From PVC group bacterium (lineage in GTDB: Bacteria; Verrucomicrobiota; Kiritimatiellia; CAIKKV01), in the NCBI GenBank assembly GCA_945898015.1, contig CAMDGM010000005.1, positions 58,856 through 122,855 on the forward strand: a stretch of DNA of 64,000 bases, in the 5' to 3' direction. Of this stretch, positions 52,239 to 61,814 are shown in pieces. The notes under the pieces were generated by a model. The model saw nothing but the letters and a program-made list of their open reading frames with translations. It did no database searches and had not been told where the DNA came from. Within the stretch, counting starts at the first letter, position 1, and each line of letters opens with the position of its first letter. A program made the position numbers and the translations under genes.

Positions 52239-55205
52239 TTATCGGATACTGATCAATGTCCCGGACGCCGAATAGACGGCGACAATCGCCAGCCCCTGCA
52301 CCTTCACCGCATAGGGCTTGCTGGATCCCGTGACCACCCAATTGGTCAGATTCTGTGTTCCGGCCAGGGCGCCAGCCGTGAAGAGCGTCAGGAGCGGCTT
52401 CGTTTCCCCGTATACGTTCACGGTCACCGAATTGGAAACCGTCAGCGTGCCGGTCACATGGACCAGCGGGACCTGCGCGCCCGAGTGGCGGTAGTGGTAG
52501 GTGAAGGAAGCCGGGAGCGCGAGGCTGGCGTTGATGCTCAGCGTGCCGGGCTCGTCCGCCCAGTCGAATCCGCCGAATCCGGCGAGCAGGGAGAGCGGCC
52601 GGTTGATCGTCCCGCGGCCGCCCAGTCGGGAGTTGGCACGCATCGTGATCGTGCCCGCCGCCGTCGCCATCTCGCCGTCCACCAGCAGCGTGGCGTTGGT
52701 CACGTACGAAGGCGCCACGAAGGTGTTGGTGCCCGCCAGGGCCAGCACGCCGGAACCTTCCACGTAAAGCTGACCAGACGCCGAGGTGGACGTGATCGGC
52801 CCCTGGATCGTGGCCTTGTCGGACAGGCTGTTGGTGTTGTCGATAGTGCGGATCGTGCGGGCGGCGCTGCCCAGCTCAATTCCGTCCACCAGGATCGTTT
52901 CGGAATCGGCCCGGACCGAGCCGAACAGCAGCGCAGGCGCCACGAAATCGCCCGCTCCCCACGTCAGCGTGTTCGGCCCGGCTCCGTTCAAATCGACGGT
53001 CAGGTTGCCGCCATACGCCGAAAACCCGCCCGGATAGCCGGCCGCATTGCGGAAATAAAGCTGGCCCGGCAGCTTGCCCAGCGTGCGGCTCAACGAGCCC
53101 CGGCTTTCAAACACGCCGCCGTTGAGGTAAAGCGCGTTGGTGGCGAGGATCGAGGGATCGGGAGTGGCCCGCAGCACGCCGGCCTGAATGTCGATCACAT
53201 TGGTAAACACCGCGCTCAGGTTCGTGGCGCCCCACTCCAGGAAACCCGGCCCGCTTTTGACGAACGACAGGATCTTGTCCCCCACTAGGTTCCCCCGAAG
53301 CCCGAACAAGGCGTTCGTCTGATCCACCTGGATGGGCCAGGATGCACTGGGATCACTGGCATTCGTGATAGGGCCGGTCAGGATCAGGTCGCCGGGACCG
53401 GACAAAATCGCTTTCCGGCGATAAATCACACCCAGAGGCGCGATGATGGGCGAATCGGACGTGTTCTGGATCGATTCGCCACTGCCCGTGTAGAAGGTCA
53501 CCCACCCGCCCGATCCCAGCGCGGTCGGGCTGTTGAGCTTCACCGTTCCGTTGATCAGGGTTAGTCCGCCCGTCCATCCCGAATTGGCGCCCGACAACAC
53601 CAGCACGCCCGCGCCGTCCTTCTGGATCGCCCCCCCTCCGGAAATGGGACCCAACCACTCGATCAGGTTGGTGGCGTTCACCGGAGAAATAATCAGCTGG
53701 GTGACAGATTGCAAGAGCGAACCTGAAAAGACCAGGTTGGTGGCGGTTGAGGTGTTGATGACGGGCGAGGTCGCGTTACTGGAAATCACATCCCGCTCGA
53801 ACAGGCCATTGGCGTTCACATTCAGCGATGGTATGTCGCCAACGGTTCCACCCAGCCGGATGGCCGACGCGGATTGTCCCAGCGGGCCGGGCTGCGCCTT
53901 CAGCACCTCGTTGGATATGATCAGCACGCCCTTCCCGATCGTGACCGACCCGGTGAAATCGTTGGTCGGGCACAGCAGCAGAAGCTGGCTGCTGGTATTG
54001 CCCGCCACACACGACACCCCGCCGGTTCCCGTCACGTATCCGGACAGGAAGAACTTCCCGCTGCCTATCGGCAGGAACGATGCGGTTCTGCCCAGCGTCA
54101 ACGTGCCTTTCAGGCCGCAAACGTAATTCGCCGCCAGCATCCCGATGGTGGGAGTGCCCACGCCATCGCCGGACACCTCCACATCGCGCTCCAGCATGAT
54201 CCCGTTGGTCAGGTAGAGCGTTACCCCGGCCGTGGTGTTGGAATCCCCGACCCGGATCGCCGACGTTCCCGTCCCGAATCCCTGGGGGTGCGCCAGGCTG
54301 ATCGTGCCGCGGCTGATGGTGACCGGCCCGGAAAAATCATTGCTGGCTGACAGATACAAGGTGCCCGCTGCCGAGTTGATGTCCGTCTTCACAATGCCGC
54401 CCGGCCCGGAAATCCTGCCCACCCATCGGACATTACCCCGCCCGAAGATCCAGATGTCGCGGGCCAGTTGCAGATTCCCCGACCAGGTGGTGTTATCACC
54501 GGTACCCGACACGTTATCCCCGATCCCGATGATGGCACCGTTGTCGCCCACCGTTACATCCCGCCCGAAGGTGCCGTTAGCGAGCGACAGCTGAAGCAGG
54601 GCGTGATCCGTGGTGGCCATGCCGGAATCGCCCAGTCGAATGGCCGAGCTGGCGTTGCCCAGAGGTCCGTTGACGCCCGGCAACACGCTGGCGGCGAGTA
54701 GCACCTTCCCGCGGCGGAGGGTCACATCGCCCGAAAAGGTGTTGGCTCCCTTCAGCGCGAGGGGCGGCAGCACGCCGCTGGCGTTCGCATCCCCGGGCGA
54801 GTTAATGGCACCCGAATAGCCCTTCAGCAGAAGCGGCTCCGTGCCGTCCAGGGGCGCCAGCTGGTCAACCGGGGTCTGCCAGCGGATCTCCGGGGCGCCG
54901 CCTGCGGACAGGGTCAGGGCCGAGCTCCCGGCCAGCGTCCAGCCGTAGCTGTTGGCGCCGCCATCGCTGAACTCCAGGCTGCCGATCGTGCGAGGGCCGT
55001 CATTGGTGACCGCCCGTGCCACCGAGATGTTGGCCGTGATATAGGCCGTACTCGCCGCCCCGGTCGCCACGATCCCGCCCTGCCAGTTGTTCGTCACGGA
55101 CCAAGTGCCGCCATTGACACTCGTCCAGGTGCCGTCCACGGCAAAAAGTGCGGAGGCCTCCATCAGTACACCCAGAAAAAACAGGGGGAACCAGTTAGAC
55201 TTCAT
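52239..55205 (-). CDS. Autotransporter-associated beta-strand repeat protein
   Basis: 988 residues; the start at 55205 has GGAGGG upstream, whereas a longer frame from 55262 overlaps the promoter. A signal peptide (KSNWFPLFFLGVLMEASALFA) precedes GTWTSVNGGTWSVTNNW, the usual opening of this class. About a dozen GTLxLG / GPVTISRGTISL units make a long parallel beta-helix. The C-terminus is SGTLISIR, close to the GGTLILIR ending of the three paralogues. It lacks a visible outer-membrane barrel. It is probably a secreted or surface protein. Confidence 0.83.
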   Translation of the reverse strand: MKSNWFPLFFLGVLMEASALFAVDGTWTSVNGGTWSVTNNWQGGIVATGAASTAYITANISVARAVTNDGPRTIGSLEFSDGGANSYGWTLAGSSALTLSAGGAPEIRWQTPVDQLAPLDGTEPLLLKGYSGAINSPGDANASGVLPPLALKGANTFSGDVTLRRGKVLLAASVLPGVNGPLGNASSAIRLGDSGMATTDHALLQLSLANGTFGRDVTVGDNGAIIGIGDNVSGTGDNTTWSGNLQLARDIWIFGRGNVRWVGRISGPGGIVKTDINSAAGTLYLSASNDFSGPVTISRGTISLAHPQGFGTGTSAIRVGDSNTTAGVTLYLTNGIMLERDVEVSGDGVGTPTIGMLAANYVCGLKGTLTLGRTASFLPIGSGKFFLSGYVTGTGGVSCVAGNTSSQLLLLCPTNDFTGSVTIGKGVLIISNEVLKAQPGPLGQSASAIRLGGTVGDIPSLNVNANGLFERDVISSNATSPVINTSTATNLVFSGSLLQSVTQLIISPVNATNLIEWLGPISGGGAIQKDGAGVLVLSGANSGWTGGLTLINGTVKLNSPTALGSGGWVTFYTGSGESIQNTSDSPIIAPLGVIYRRKAILSGPGDLILTGPITNASDPSASWPIQVDQTNALFGLRGNLVGDKILSFVKSGPGFLEWGATNLSAVFTNVIDIQAGVLRATPDPSILATNALYLNGGVFESRGSLSRTLGKLPGQLYFRNAAGYPGGFSAYGGNLTVDLNGAGPNTLTWGAGDFVAPALLFGSVRADSETILVDGIELGSAARTIRTIDNTNSLSDKATIQGPITSTSASGQLYVEGSGVLALAGTNTFVAPSYVTNATLLVDGEMATAAGTITMRANSRLGGRGTINRPLSLLAGFGGFDWADEPGTLSINASLALPASFTYHYRHSGAQVPLVHVTGTLTVSNSVTVNVYGETKPLLTLFTAGALAGTQNLTNWVVTGSSKPYAVKVQGLAIVAVYSASGTLISIR

Positions 55206-55233
55206 CCTACCCTCCGAGTTGACTTTGAGTATT

Positions 55234-55262
55234 ACAATACACTCACCGGCCTTGCCACGCAA
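55234..55262 (-). promoter_or_regulatory. Promoter of the large beta-repeat gene
   Basis: On the minus strand TTGCGT, a 17-base spacer and TATTGT. GTATT-GT-AATAC, an inverted repeat, covers the -10 region. Confidence 0.5.
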
Positions 55263-55285
55263 TTCATATTCTCGCGAAAACCTGC

Positions 55286-57409
55286 TTAATCTTCACGTGT
55301 AGAAACATGCTCCTGCGTGCGGCCGCCCTTGTTTTTCCGGATCACCGCCCACGCCCCACGCTTGTCCACACCCTCGGCCACCAGCAGCCGGTGTTCATAC
55401 GCGAACACCACCCGGTCCTCCGTGCCGTCCGGAAAGACGATCTTCGCGGCCAGCACGTTCGGCAGGCTCTTGAGCCGCTCCACCCGCGCCGGCTTTTCAC
55501 CCTTCATCCGCGGAATCAGGAGCGTCATGAACCGGCCATTATACCCCGCCACTTTCCCCAGCAGCCGCGGCCGCACATACACCGGCCCGTGCACCATATC
55601 CGCCGGCCGCGCAAAGCCCTTCACCACGCCCGCCTTCAACCCCGCCACCCGCGCCGCCATCTCCTCCGGCACGCCCATGTATTGCCACGACCCCGTGCCC
55701 GCCTCGTCCTGGCTCACCGCCAGCGTGTGCGGCTTCACATATTCCTCCGGCGCCGGCAGGGCAAAATGGACGTCCAGCTTGTTCCCGTGCCGCCACCCCG
55801 TGATAGTGGCCCCGGCCCCGTGAACCTCGATGACGTTTTCCGGACACACCTGCATCTGCCACGTATACTCGGCCCAGTCGTCACAGCAATTCAAGTCATC
55901 CACAATCCACACGTACGACCGCGCCCCCTTGACCAGCCCCAGGTGCCGCTTGGCCCAGTAGATGTTGTGCTGGTGGGAGCTGTCCACCGCCGCGTAATCC
56001 ACCAGCGCGCCCGGCTCGCAGGCGATCAGACGCCCCGGATACTTCGTGGACTCCCACCCGGGATGCTGGGGCCGCCCCGCCTTCCCGTTCACCAGCACCA
56101 CGCTGTGGTTCGCCTGGTCGACATTGTACCGGCCCGTGTCGATGCTGAAATACTCCCCCGCCGCCGACAGTGAAAAGTGGCCGCCGCTCGCGTGCGCGTG
56201 ACCCTGCGCCGACGTGGACCGCTGCGATCCGTCAAACACCACCAGCGTGTCCTCCGCCCCCCACCCGCTGCGGAACGAGACAATTCCCCGCTGCCGGTCG
56301 CAGAAGGCGGTCGGCGGCTTCGTCAGGGCCGGCGGGCGCCCCCGGCCCAGCACGTCCAGCGTCAACAGCGTCCGGAACGACGCCGGCACCTGCTCCCCCG
56401 GGGCCAGCGGAACTTCCACATGAACGCCGGGAATCGTCTGGAGCGGCTTCAAGACGCCGCGCGTGTAATGCAGCGTGCGATAAAGCCAGACCAGCGCCGG
56501 ATCCTTGGTGCGCGCCGCCAGGCGCGCCAGGACCAGCTCGCGGCTCCCGAAGTCGTCGCCATGATCGCCCGTGTTGGACAAATCCTGCCCCCACGGCTGC
56601 ACGAAATGCAGCAGCGCCTGCCCCGACCGGGCAAAGGCGGGGCTGGCCCGGTACACATTAAACAGCCCGGCCCGGTGCAGCATCTCCCCGAACACCGCCA
56701 GCCGCCCCAGGATCAGCGTCCCGTACCCGCCATCCTCCTCGGGGTAGCCGTTCTCGTTCGCGGTGACATGCACGGACGATTCAAAGCAGAGGATCAGCTC
56801 GCGCAGCAGCCCGTCCAGCTCGGCATCCGCCCCCGGCTCGCCCTTCACCACCAGCGCACACGGCAGCGCCATCAGCACATTCATCAGCATGATGTTGCCG
56901 CCCGCGCTCTTGAAGTAGGCGATCCGGTTCGGCTCCAGCCGCGCCCGGATCGTGGCCAGCGCCGCCTGGACGAACGCCGCGCGGTCCTCCGGCCTCCAGC
57001 GCGACTCCAGCAAATCGTAGACCCCGGCCAGGTCGGCCACCCGGAGCGCCGTCCGGCTTTTTTGCGCATCCACCTCGCACACGGTCCGCATGACCGTGCG
57101 CAGGAGCTCAATGTAATCCGCCCGCTCGTCCAGCAACGCCACGATCGCCAGATCCTCCGCCGAAAACAGCAGCCGCGAGGAGAGCGACTGCCACGAGCCG
57201 TCCCCCGCCAGCATGGCTTTGAGGTCCGGCACGGCCGCCAGCTCGGCAAACAAGGCCGCCGCCTTCAGGCGCAGCGCGGCCCAGATTTTCTTCCCGGCCC
57301 CGGCCCGGATTTGCGCCTTGAGGAGCGCCAGTTCCGCCGGCCCGAGCAACAGCCGGGGATGCTCCTTTTTCCGGTACAACGCGCGTGCCACACCATACGT
57401 CAGGTTCAT
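55286..57409 (-). CDS. Heparinase II/III-like polysaccharide lyase
   Basis: About 707 residues. The start at 57409 has GGAGAAAGCG spacing; 57439 is a weaker alternative. The N-terminal half is an alpha-helical toroid (HPRLLLGPAELALLK...). The C-terminal heparinase II/III beta domain has the motifs GHAHASGGHFSLSAAG and FSIDTGRYNVDQANH with the conserved His and Asp/Tyr. It should cleave an acidic polysaccharide by beta-elimination. No signal peptide is obvious. It follows the glycosidase-like gene at a 98-base distance. Confidence 0.8.
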   Translation of the reverse strand: MNLTYGVARALYRKKEHPRLLLGPAELALLKAQIRAGAGKKIWAALRLKAAALFAELAAVPDLKAMLAGDGSWQSLSSRLLFSAEDLAIVALLDERADYIELLRTVMRTVCEVDAQKSRTALRVADLAGVYDLLESRWRPEDRAAFVQAALATIRARLEPNRIAYFKSAGGNIMLMNVLMALPCALVVKGEPGADAELDGLLRELILCFESSVHVTANENGYPEEDGGYGTLILGRLAVFGEMLHRAGLFNVYRASPAFARSGQALLHFVQPWGQDLSNTGDHGDDFGSRELVLARLAARTKDPALVWLYRTLHYTRGVLKPLQTIPGVHVEVPLAPGEQVPASFRTLLTLDVLGRGRPPALTKPPTAFCDRQRGIVSFRSGWGAEDTLVVFDGSQRSTSAQGHAHASGGHFSLSAAGEYFSIDTGRYNVDQANHSVVLVNGKAGRPQHPGWESTKYPGRLIACEPGALVDYAAVDSSHQHNIYWAKRHLGLVKGARSYVWIVDDLNCCDDWAEYTWQMQVCPENVIEVHGAGATITGWRHGNKLDVHFALPAPEEYVKPHTLAVSQDEAGTGSWQYMGVPEEMAARVAGLKAGVVKGFARPADMVHGPVYVRPRLLGKVAGYNGRFMTLLIPRMKGEKPARVERLKSLPNVLAAKIVFPDGTEDRVVFAYEHRLLVAEGVDKRGAWAVIRKNKGGRTQEHVSTRED

Positions 57410-57507
57410 CGCTTTCTCCACGGCTCTCTCCTTTTCCATCCTGTCCGAAATCACAGCGGGCTTCCCCGCAGAACCAACCCTCACCTTCCAACCTACCCGC
57501 CTCCCCG

Positions 57508-60500
57508 CTACCTCACAACCCGCACACTCACGTCCCGCGCCGACCGGACATACACCACCGGCCGGTTCGTCCCCGCAAGATATAGCTCCGCCATCCCTTC
57601 CCCGCTGCCTTCCACCACCCACGCCGCCGCCTCGCGGACCACCGCCAGCGGCGCGCCGTCCTTCGCCTGCACGCGCAAAGGGGCCTCCCCCGCCAGCCGC
57701 ACCAGCCCGCCGCCCCGGAACTCCAGCCCGCCCGCCACCGCCTCCACCCGTTCCGGCGGCCGCTCCGCCAGCAGCGAAATTCCATTCATCACGGCCACAT
57801 GCCCGGCCCGGTACTCCTGGGCCGTCAGCGCACCGCTGATGTCCCCGCCCACCACCGGATTCGTCTCGCCCGTCAGCAGGTCCATCCCGGGGTAGGCCTG
57901 CCTCTCGCTCGCCTCCCGGTAATAACCCGGTGCCGCCGCGGCGGTCAGACTCCCCGCCCTCAACGTTTCATGCAGCACCGGCCCGTCCAGCAAGCCCCGG
58001 CCTGCCGCGCCGCCTTCGCGCAACAGCACGTCGCGCAAGGCCAGCACATAGTCGCGCGAGGCGCTTTCCATCCCGTCGAAAACCACAACCCCCTTGAACC
58101 GGGCCGGATCGCGCCACACCGCCAGCACCGCGGCTCCGCCGGGCGCACTCAACACCCCCGTCGCGCGGGGCCCCGACAACGTAAAGCGGGCCATCTGCTG
58201 GCCGGACTTGACGCTGACCGCCCCCGTGGATCCGGTCAACACATGCGCCTTGAGCGCCCGCCCCGCCCCGCTGGGCGTCCGGACCACCTGAACCTCGCCC
58301 TTCCACGGCCAGTCCCGCTCCAGCCGCCCGTCATGATCGGCCGGCGTGCCCCACTCCGCCGCGTCCTCGAATCCACCCTGGATATACAGCAGGCCCTCCG
58401 TTTTTTCCAGCCAGTCGGAAAGCGCGCCCACCACCGCCGAGGGCAGCGCCCCCGGATCGCGCACCATAATCACCCGGTACGCGGACAGGTCAAGTTGCAC
58501 CGCGTCCTTCAAATCGCTCAGGAAATCGCAGGCCTGGACCAGCGCCATGCCGGGCACCACCGGATTCGGCGTGGGCGGCGTGGTCCACACGTTGGCGCCG
58601 GGGTACACCGCCAGGACGGGTTCCTGTCGCGCCGGCAGCCGCGGCAGGCTTTTGAACACACGGGCGCAATCATAGACATACTGCTGGTAAAACAGGAACC
58701 CGCGCCGGAAGTTCGCCTTGCGGGTGTCCACATCCGCCTTGGCGTCTGCCGCCCGGTCCCGCCCCTGGACGAGATCCACGAGCTCGGTCATCTCCTGCTC
58801 GTCCACTTTCTTCCCGTCCCACTCGGCCTCCCCCGCCTTGGCCGCCTCCTTGGACTCCAGCATGGCCTCCGTGGCCCCCTTGAACGCCAGATCCGCCCCC
58901 TTGCGCAACAGCTCGCTGTCCCGTCCGATATCCTCCACCCCAACCTGAATGCCGCTCAAGTTGCCGCCGGAGAAATGCGGATCCACAAAGATCCAGATGC
59001 TGAACCAGCCCGTATCGGCGCCCGCCATCCACGCGGCCACGGCGTCGGCATAACACCGGAGCCGCCGGGTGTTCATCGGCCGGTCCGGCACCCGCAGGGA
59101 ACACTTGACCGGATTCATCTCATACCCGCCGATCCCGAGGCTCAGCCAGATCACCGGCCGGTCGGGCCAGAGCGTCTTCATGCGCCGGACGAGGTTGTAG
59201 GCGGACATGCGGCTGTCGCACTTGTAATCGTAAATGCCGCCCACATCGAATTTCCAGCGGCGCAAGCCGGGCGTGTTCGGCTCGCCCGGCAGAAACGTGC
59301 ACACCTGAAGCCCGGGCCGCTCGCGGGCATACCGCTTCCGGACATACTCGTACAGGATATTGAATCCGTCCACGGCCCGGTCATACGCCCAGGTTTGCCA
59401 CGCCTGCACCTCCGTCGCGGAGAGGGCCTCGACCTTTCCGTCCACCCGGGCGGGATCGATGCCCATTTCTTCACAGAACGGACGCCAGCCCTCTTTCCAC
59501 AACCCCTCCGGCGACATGCTCATGGTCTCCTCGCCAAACACCAGGCCATCGATCAGCGGCAGATCCTCCGCCGGAATGGCCTGCTCGATCGCCCGCCAGA
59601 ACCGGTCCCGGTACAGGCGGCTCAAGACGATCAGGCCCGGATGCCCGACCGTGGAAATACGCACAAAGAAGATCTTGCCCGCGTCATATCCCTTTTTCCA
59701 CTGGACCCGATCGCCCGGCAGGCTCAGGCAGTAATACGCATCGAAGGGCGATTCCGCGCCATACTGGCCCATGCCGCACAGCCACGACAGGTTGCGCGAG
59801 CGGTCCACCGGCCGGGCCGCCGGCCGGGGCAGCGGGGCCGGCTTCCCACCGGCCCGGGCCAGAGCTTCCTCCAAATACAGCCGCACGGCCGGCTCTTTCG
59901 CGCTTGCCAGCAGCGCCGGAAGCGCCCCGGCTTCCGCCGACCCCGCCTGCGCCGCCAGCACCGAGGCGGCATACAGCCTCAACCACCGGTGCCCGCCCCC
60001 CTGCAAAACCTGCACAGCCAGGCGGCATGCCTTCGCCGGCGCCAGCTCCGCCAGCCGCGTCAACGCCGCCGCGCGGGTATAGGGATCGGGATTGTCCGCC
60101 GCCGTTGCCTCCACCGTGGACTCCTCCCAGGCCGGATGCGTCTGGGCCAGGCGCTCCAGGATCTGAAGGCGCCGGAAGGGCTGTGCCGTGCGCAAATCGA
60201 ACGCCGCCGCGGCCGCGTCCCCCGGAGGCCTCTGATCCGCCAACCGGCGGCGTGCCTCGGCGGCCATCGGCTCATAGGGATCATTGGCCAGCTGCATCAA
60301 TCGCTCGGTCGCGACCCCGGCCGGAATGCCTTCCGCCTGAACCGGCGGCGCATTCGTGGCGGCGCGCGCCGTGACCACTTCCTGGCGCACCGCCAGATCG
60401 GGGTGCTTGCCGAGGGTATCCGCCAAGTCCCGGGCCATCTTGTTGTCGCCCAGCCTCGCCAGCACCCGCACCGCCCCGAGCATCTGGGGCCGGCTGTAAG

Positions 60501-61455
60501 ACCCGCTGGCCCAGGCGCCCCCCGCGCTGGGTGCGGGCGCGGCAAACACATCCTCGCCTTTCCCCGTCAACGCATCGTCCAGGGCCGCGCTCACTTTGCC
60601 GCCTTCCGCCTCCTTGAGAAAGCCGCTGACCACGGCCTTGAGCTCGGGAATGAAAACAGCCGGCGCGCCCTTCGCCAAGTCAAACGCCTCGTCTTCGAAC
60701 GGGGTGCCCAGCACGGGCGGCAACGCCATCTTGGCCATATTCAGGGCTTTTGAGGTGAACGAGCCGTCCCGGCTCTTGCTGACCACCTGCACCGTGGCGC
60801 TGCGCACCACTTCCGCACAGAGGCGGGGATCCGTCTGGTTTTTCTTCCAGACCGGCTGCAGCAGCAGAAGCCGGCTTTCCCCGGAATTCCGGGGCCAGGG
60901 CGACAACGTCTGATGGGCCTGGCAGATGGCGGAAAAGGCTTCACCATCCAGATCCGGCAGTTTTGTAATCACATCCGCGGAAGGCGGATCCAACTTGACC
61001 GCCCCGGCTAAAAACGCGGCGGCCTTGCCCAATTCCTTCATCAGCCCGGCGCGCGCCGTCGTGGCGGGCGAAAACGACTGGCGGCCCGCGGCCGTGTCCA
61101 CATCGATCCGGGGTTTGTCGTCGGCCTGGACGGAAATAACCACCACCGCCGCCACCGGCTCATACCGGGAATACCGGCCGTGCAGGGACTCGTCCCCCGC
61201 CTCCCAGGCGCCTCCATTGATCTCCTGGAAAATGGCCGAGTTGCGGGGATCCGGAACCAGGGTCAGGCCGGGAATCTTGGCCAGGCTCTCGTGGAACCAA
61301 AGCGACGCCGCCACGGCAAAGGCATCACCATCGGTGACCCTGCTTTCCAGAAAAGGAACCGGCGTCATCGCCAGGCGGATATCCGCCGCCCCTCCGCGTT
61401 CCGCGCATCCCAATAGCAGCGCGCAAGCGGTCGCGCGCCAGACAGACATCCTCAT
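57508..61455 (-). CDS. Giant HEAT-repeat/glycoside hydrolase-like secreted protein
   Basis: About 1315 residues. The start at 61455 has GGAGG upstream. A signal peptide (VWRATACALLLGCAERGGA) is followed by an unknown region with a CsgG-like flavour, then HEAT-like helical repeats at about 330-560 (repeated AVRVLARLGDNKMARDLAD, AAALTRLAELAPAKA). A TIM-barrel-like domain (about 590-900) has FGEETMSMSPEG and WFSIWIFVDPHF, as in GH42/beta-galactosidase-like enzymes. The C-terminus is beta-rich. The active Glu is not certain. It probably degrades a polysaccharide together with the neighbouring lyases. Confidence 0.72.
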   Translation of the reverse strand: MRMSVWRATACALLLGCAERGGAADIRLAMTPVPFLESRVTDGDAFAVAASLWFHESLAKIPGLTLVPDPRNSAIFQEINGGAWEAGDESLHGRYSRYEPVAAVVVISVQADDKPRIDVDTAAGRQSFSPATTARAGLMKELGKAAAFLAGAVKLDPPSADVITKLPDLDGEAFSAICQAHQTLSPWPRNSGESRLLLLQPVWKKNQTDPRLCAEVVRSATVQVVSKSRDGSFTSKALNMAKMALPPVLGTPFEDEAFDLAKGAPAVFIPELKAVVSGFLKEAEGGKVSAALDDALTGKGEDVFAAPAPSAGGAWASGSYSRPQMLGAVRVLARLGDNKMARDLADTLGKHPDLAVRQEVVTARAATNAPPVQAEGIPAGVATERLMQLANDPYEPMAAEARRRLADQRPPGDAAAAAFDLRTAQPFRRLQILERLAQTHPAWEESTVEATAADNPDPYTRAAALTRLAELAPAKACRLAVQVLQGGGHRWLRLYAASVLAAQAGSAEAGALPALLASAKEPAVRLYLEEALARAGGKPAPLPRPAARPVDRSRNLSWLCGMGQYGAESPFDAYYCLSLPGDRVQWKKGYDAGKIFFVRISTVGHPGLIVLSRLYRDRFWRAIEQAIPAEDLPLIDGLVFGEETMSMSPEGLWKEGWRPFCEEMGIDPARVDGKVEALSATEVQAWQTWAYDRAVDGFNILYEYVRKRYARERPGLQVCTFLPGEPNTPGLRRWKFDVGGIYDYKCDSRMSAYNLVRRMKTLWPDRPVIWLSLGIGGYEMNPVKCSLRVPDRPMNTRRLRCYADAVAAWMAGADTGWFSIWIFVDPHFSGGNLSGIQVGVEDIGRDSELLRKGADLAFKGATEAMLESKEAAKAGEAEWDGKKVDEQEMTELVDLVQGRDRAADAKADVDTRKANFRRGFLFYQQYVYDCARVFKSLPRLPARQEPVLAVYPGANVWTTPPTPNPVVPGMALVQACDFLSDLKDAVQLDLSAYRVIMVRDPGALPSAVVGALSDWLEKTEGLLYIQGGFEDAAEWGTPADHDGRLERDWPWKGEVQVVRTPSGAGRALKAHVLTGSTGAVSVKSGQQMARFTLSGPRATGVLSAPGGAAVLAVWRDPARFKGVVVFDGMESASRDYVLALRDVLLREGGAAGRGLLDGPVLHETLRAGSLTAAAAPGYYREASERQAYPGMDLLTGETNPVVGGDISGALTAQEYRAGHVAVMNGISLLAERPPERVEAVAGGLEFRGGGLVRLAGEAPLRVQAKDGAPLAVVREAAAWVVEGSGEGMAELYLAGTNRPVVYVRSARDVSVRVVR

Positions 61456-61493
61456 AAGCACCTCCGTTGAAAAGGCGCTTATCTTAGCTCATA

Positions 61494-61507
61494 CCAATTA
61501 TAATTGG
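61494..61507. promoter_or_regulatory. Perfect 14-bp palindrome over a TATAAT box
   Basis: CCAATTATAATTGG lies about 40 bases before the giant gene start and contains TATAAT on the minus strand. No good -35 is seen, which would fit an activator- or repressor-controlled promoter. Confidence 0.45.
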
Positions 61508-61546
61508 GAGACTTTTTTCCACCATCCAGCTATCGGGTGCGGAAAT

Positions 61547-61608
61547 GTAGCCGCCGCTGATAAGCGGTGGACATGGCGCCTGGGCCACGCCGTATCCGGC
61601 GCGGCTAC
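61547..61608. repeat. Inverted-repeat structure in the intergenic gap
   Basis: Arms GTAGCCGC and GCGGCTAC are perfect and enclose a second small hairpin (CCGCT/AGCGG). It could be a terminator for the gene on the right or a repeat element. Confidence 0.4.
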
Positions 61609-61673
61609 TTTCTTCCTTCTGTCACTCCTAACCACTCGCCACTGACCACTCTCCTCTTCTCTTTCTGCCACCC

Positions 61674-61751
61674 CTCAACCGCCGGAATCCACCGGTCTTA
61701 GCCCTTAATAAAAACTCTTTTCATATTCTTTAGGACTGACCCTTTGCCCAC
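61674..61751 (+). repeat. Short repeat, copy 2 of 2
   Basis: It matches 17897-17970 with several substitutions. Just before it are short tandem CACTNACCACT-like units near 61625-61650. Confidence 0.6.
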
Positions 61752-61814
61752 AGAGTTTTTCCTGGTGACTCCAGCTCTGGGATGAGTGCCCCTTCGACCA
61801 CCCAAAAAACGCAA

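Noticed and set aside
57799..60753. Plus-strand frame of 984 codons opposite the giant protein gene
   Set aside because: It is rich in Arg, Pro and His with no domain pattern, as expected for the antisense of a GC-rich gene.
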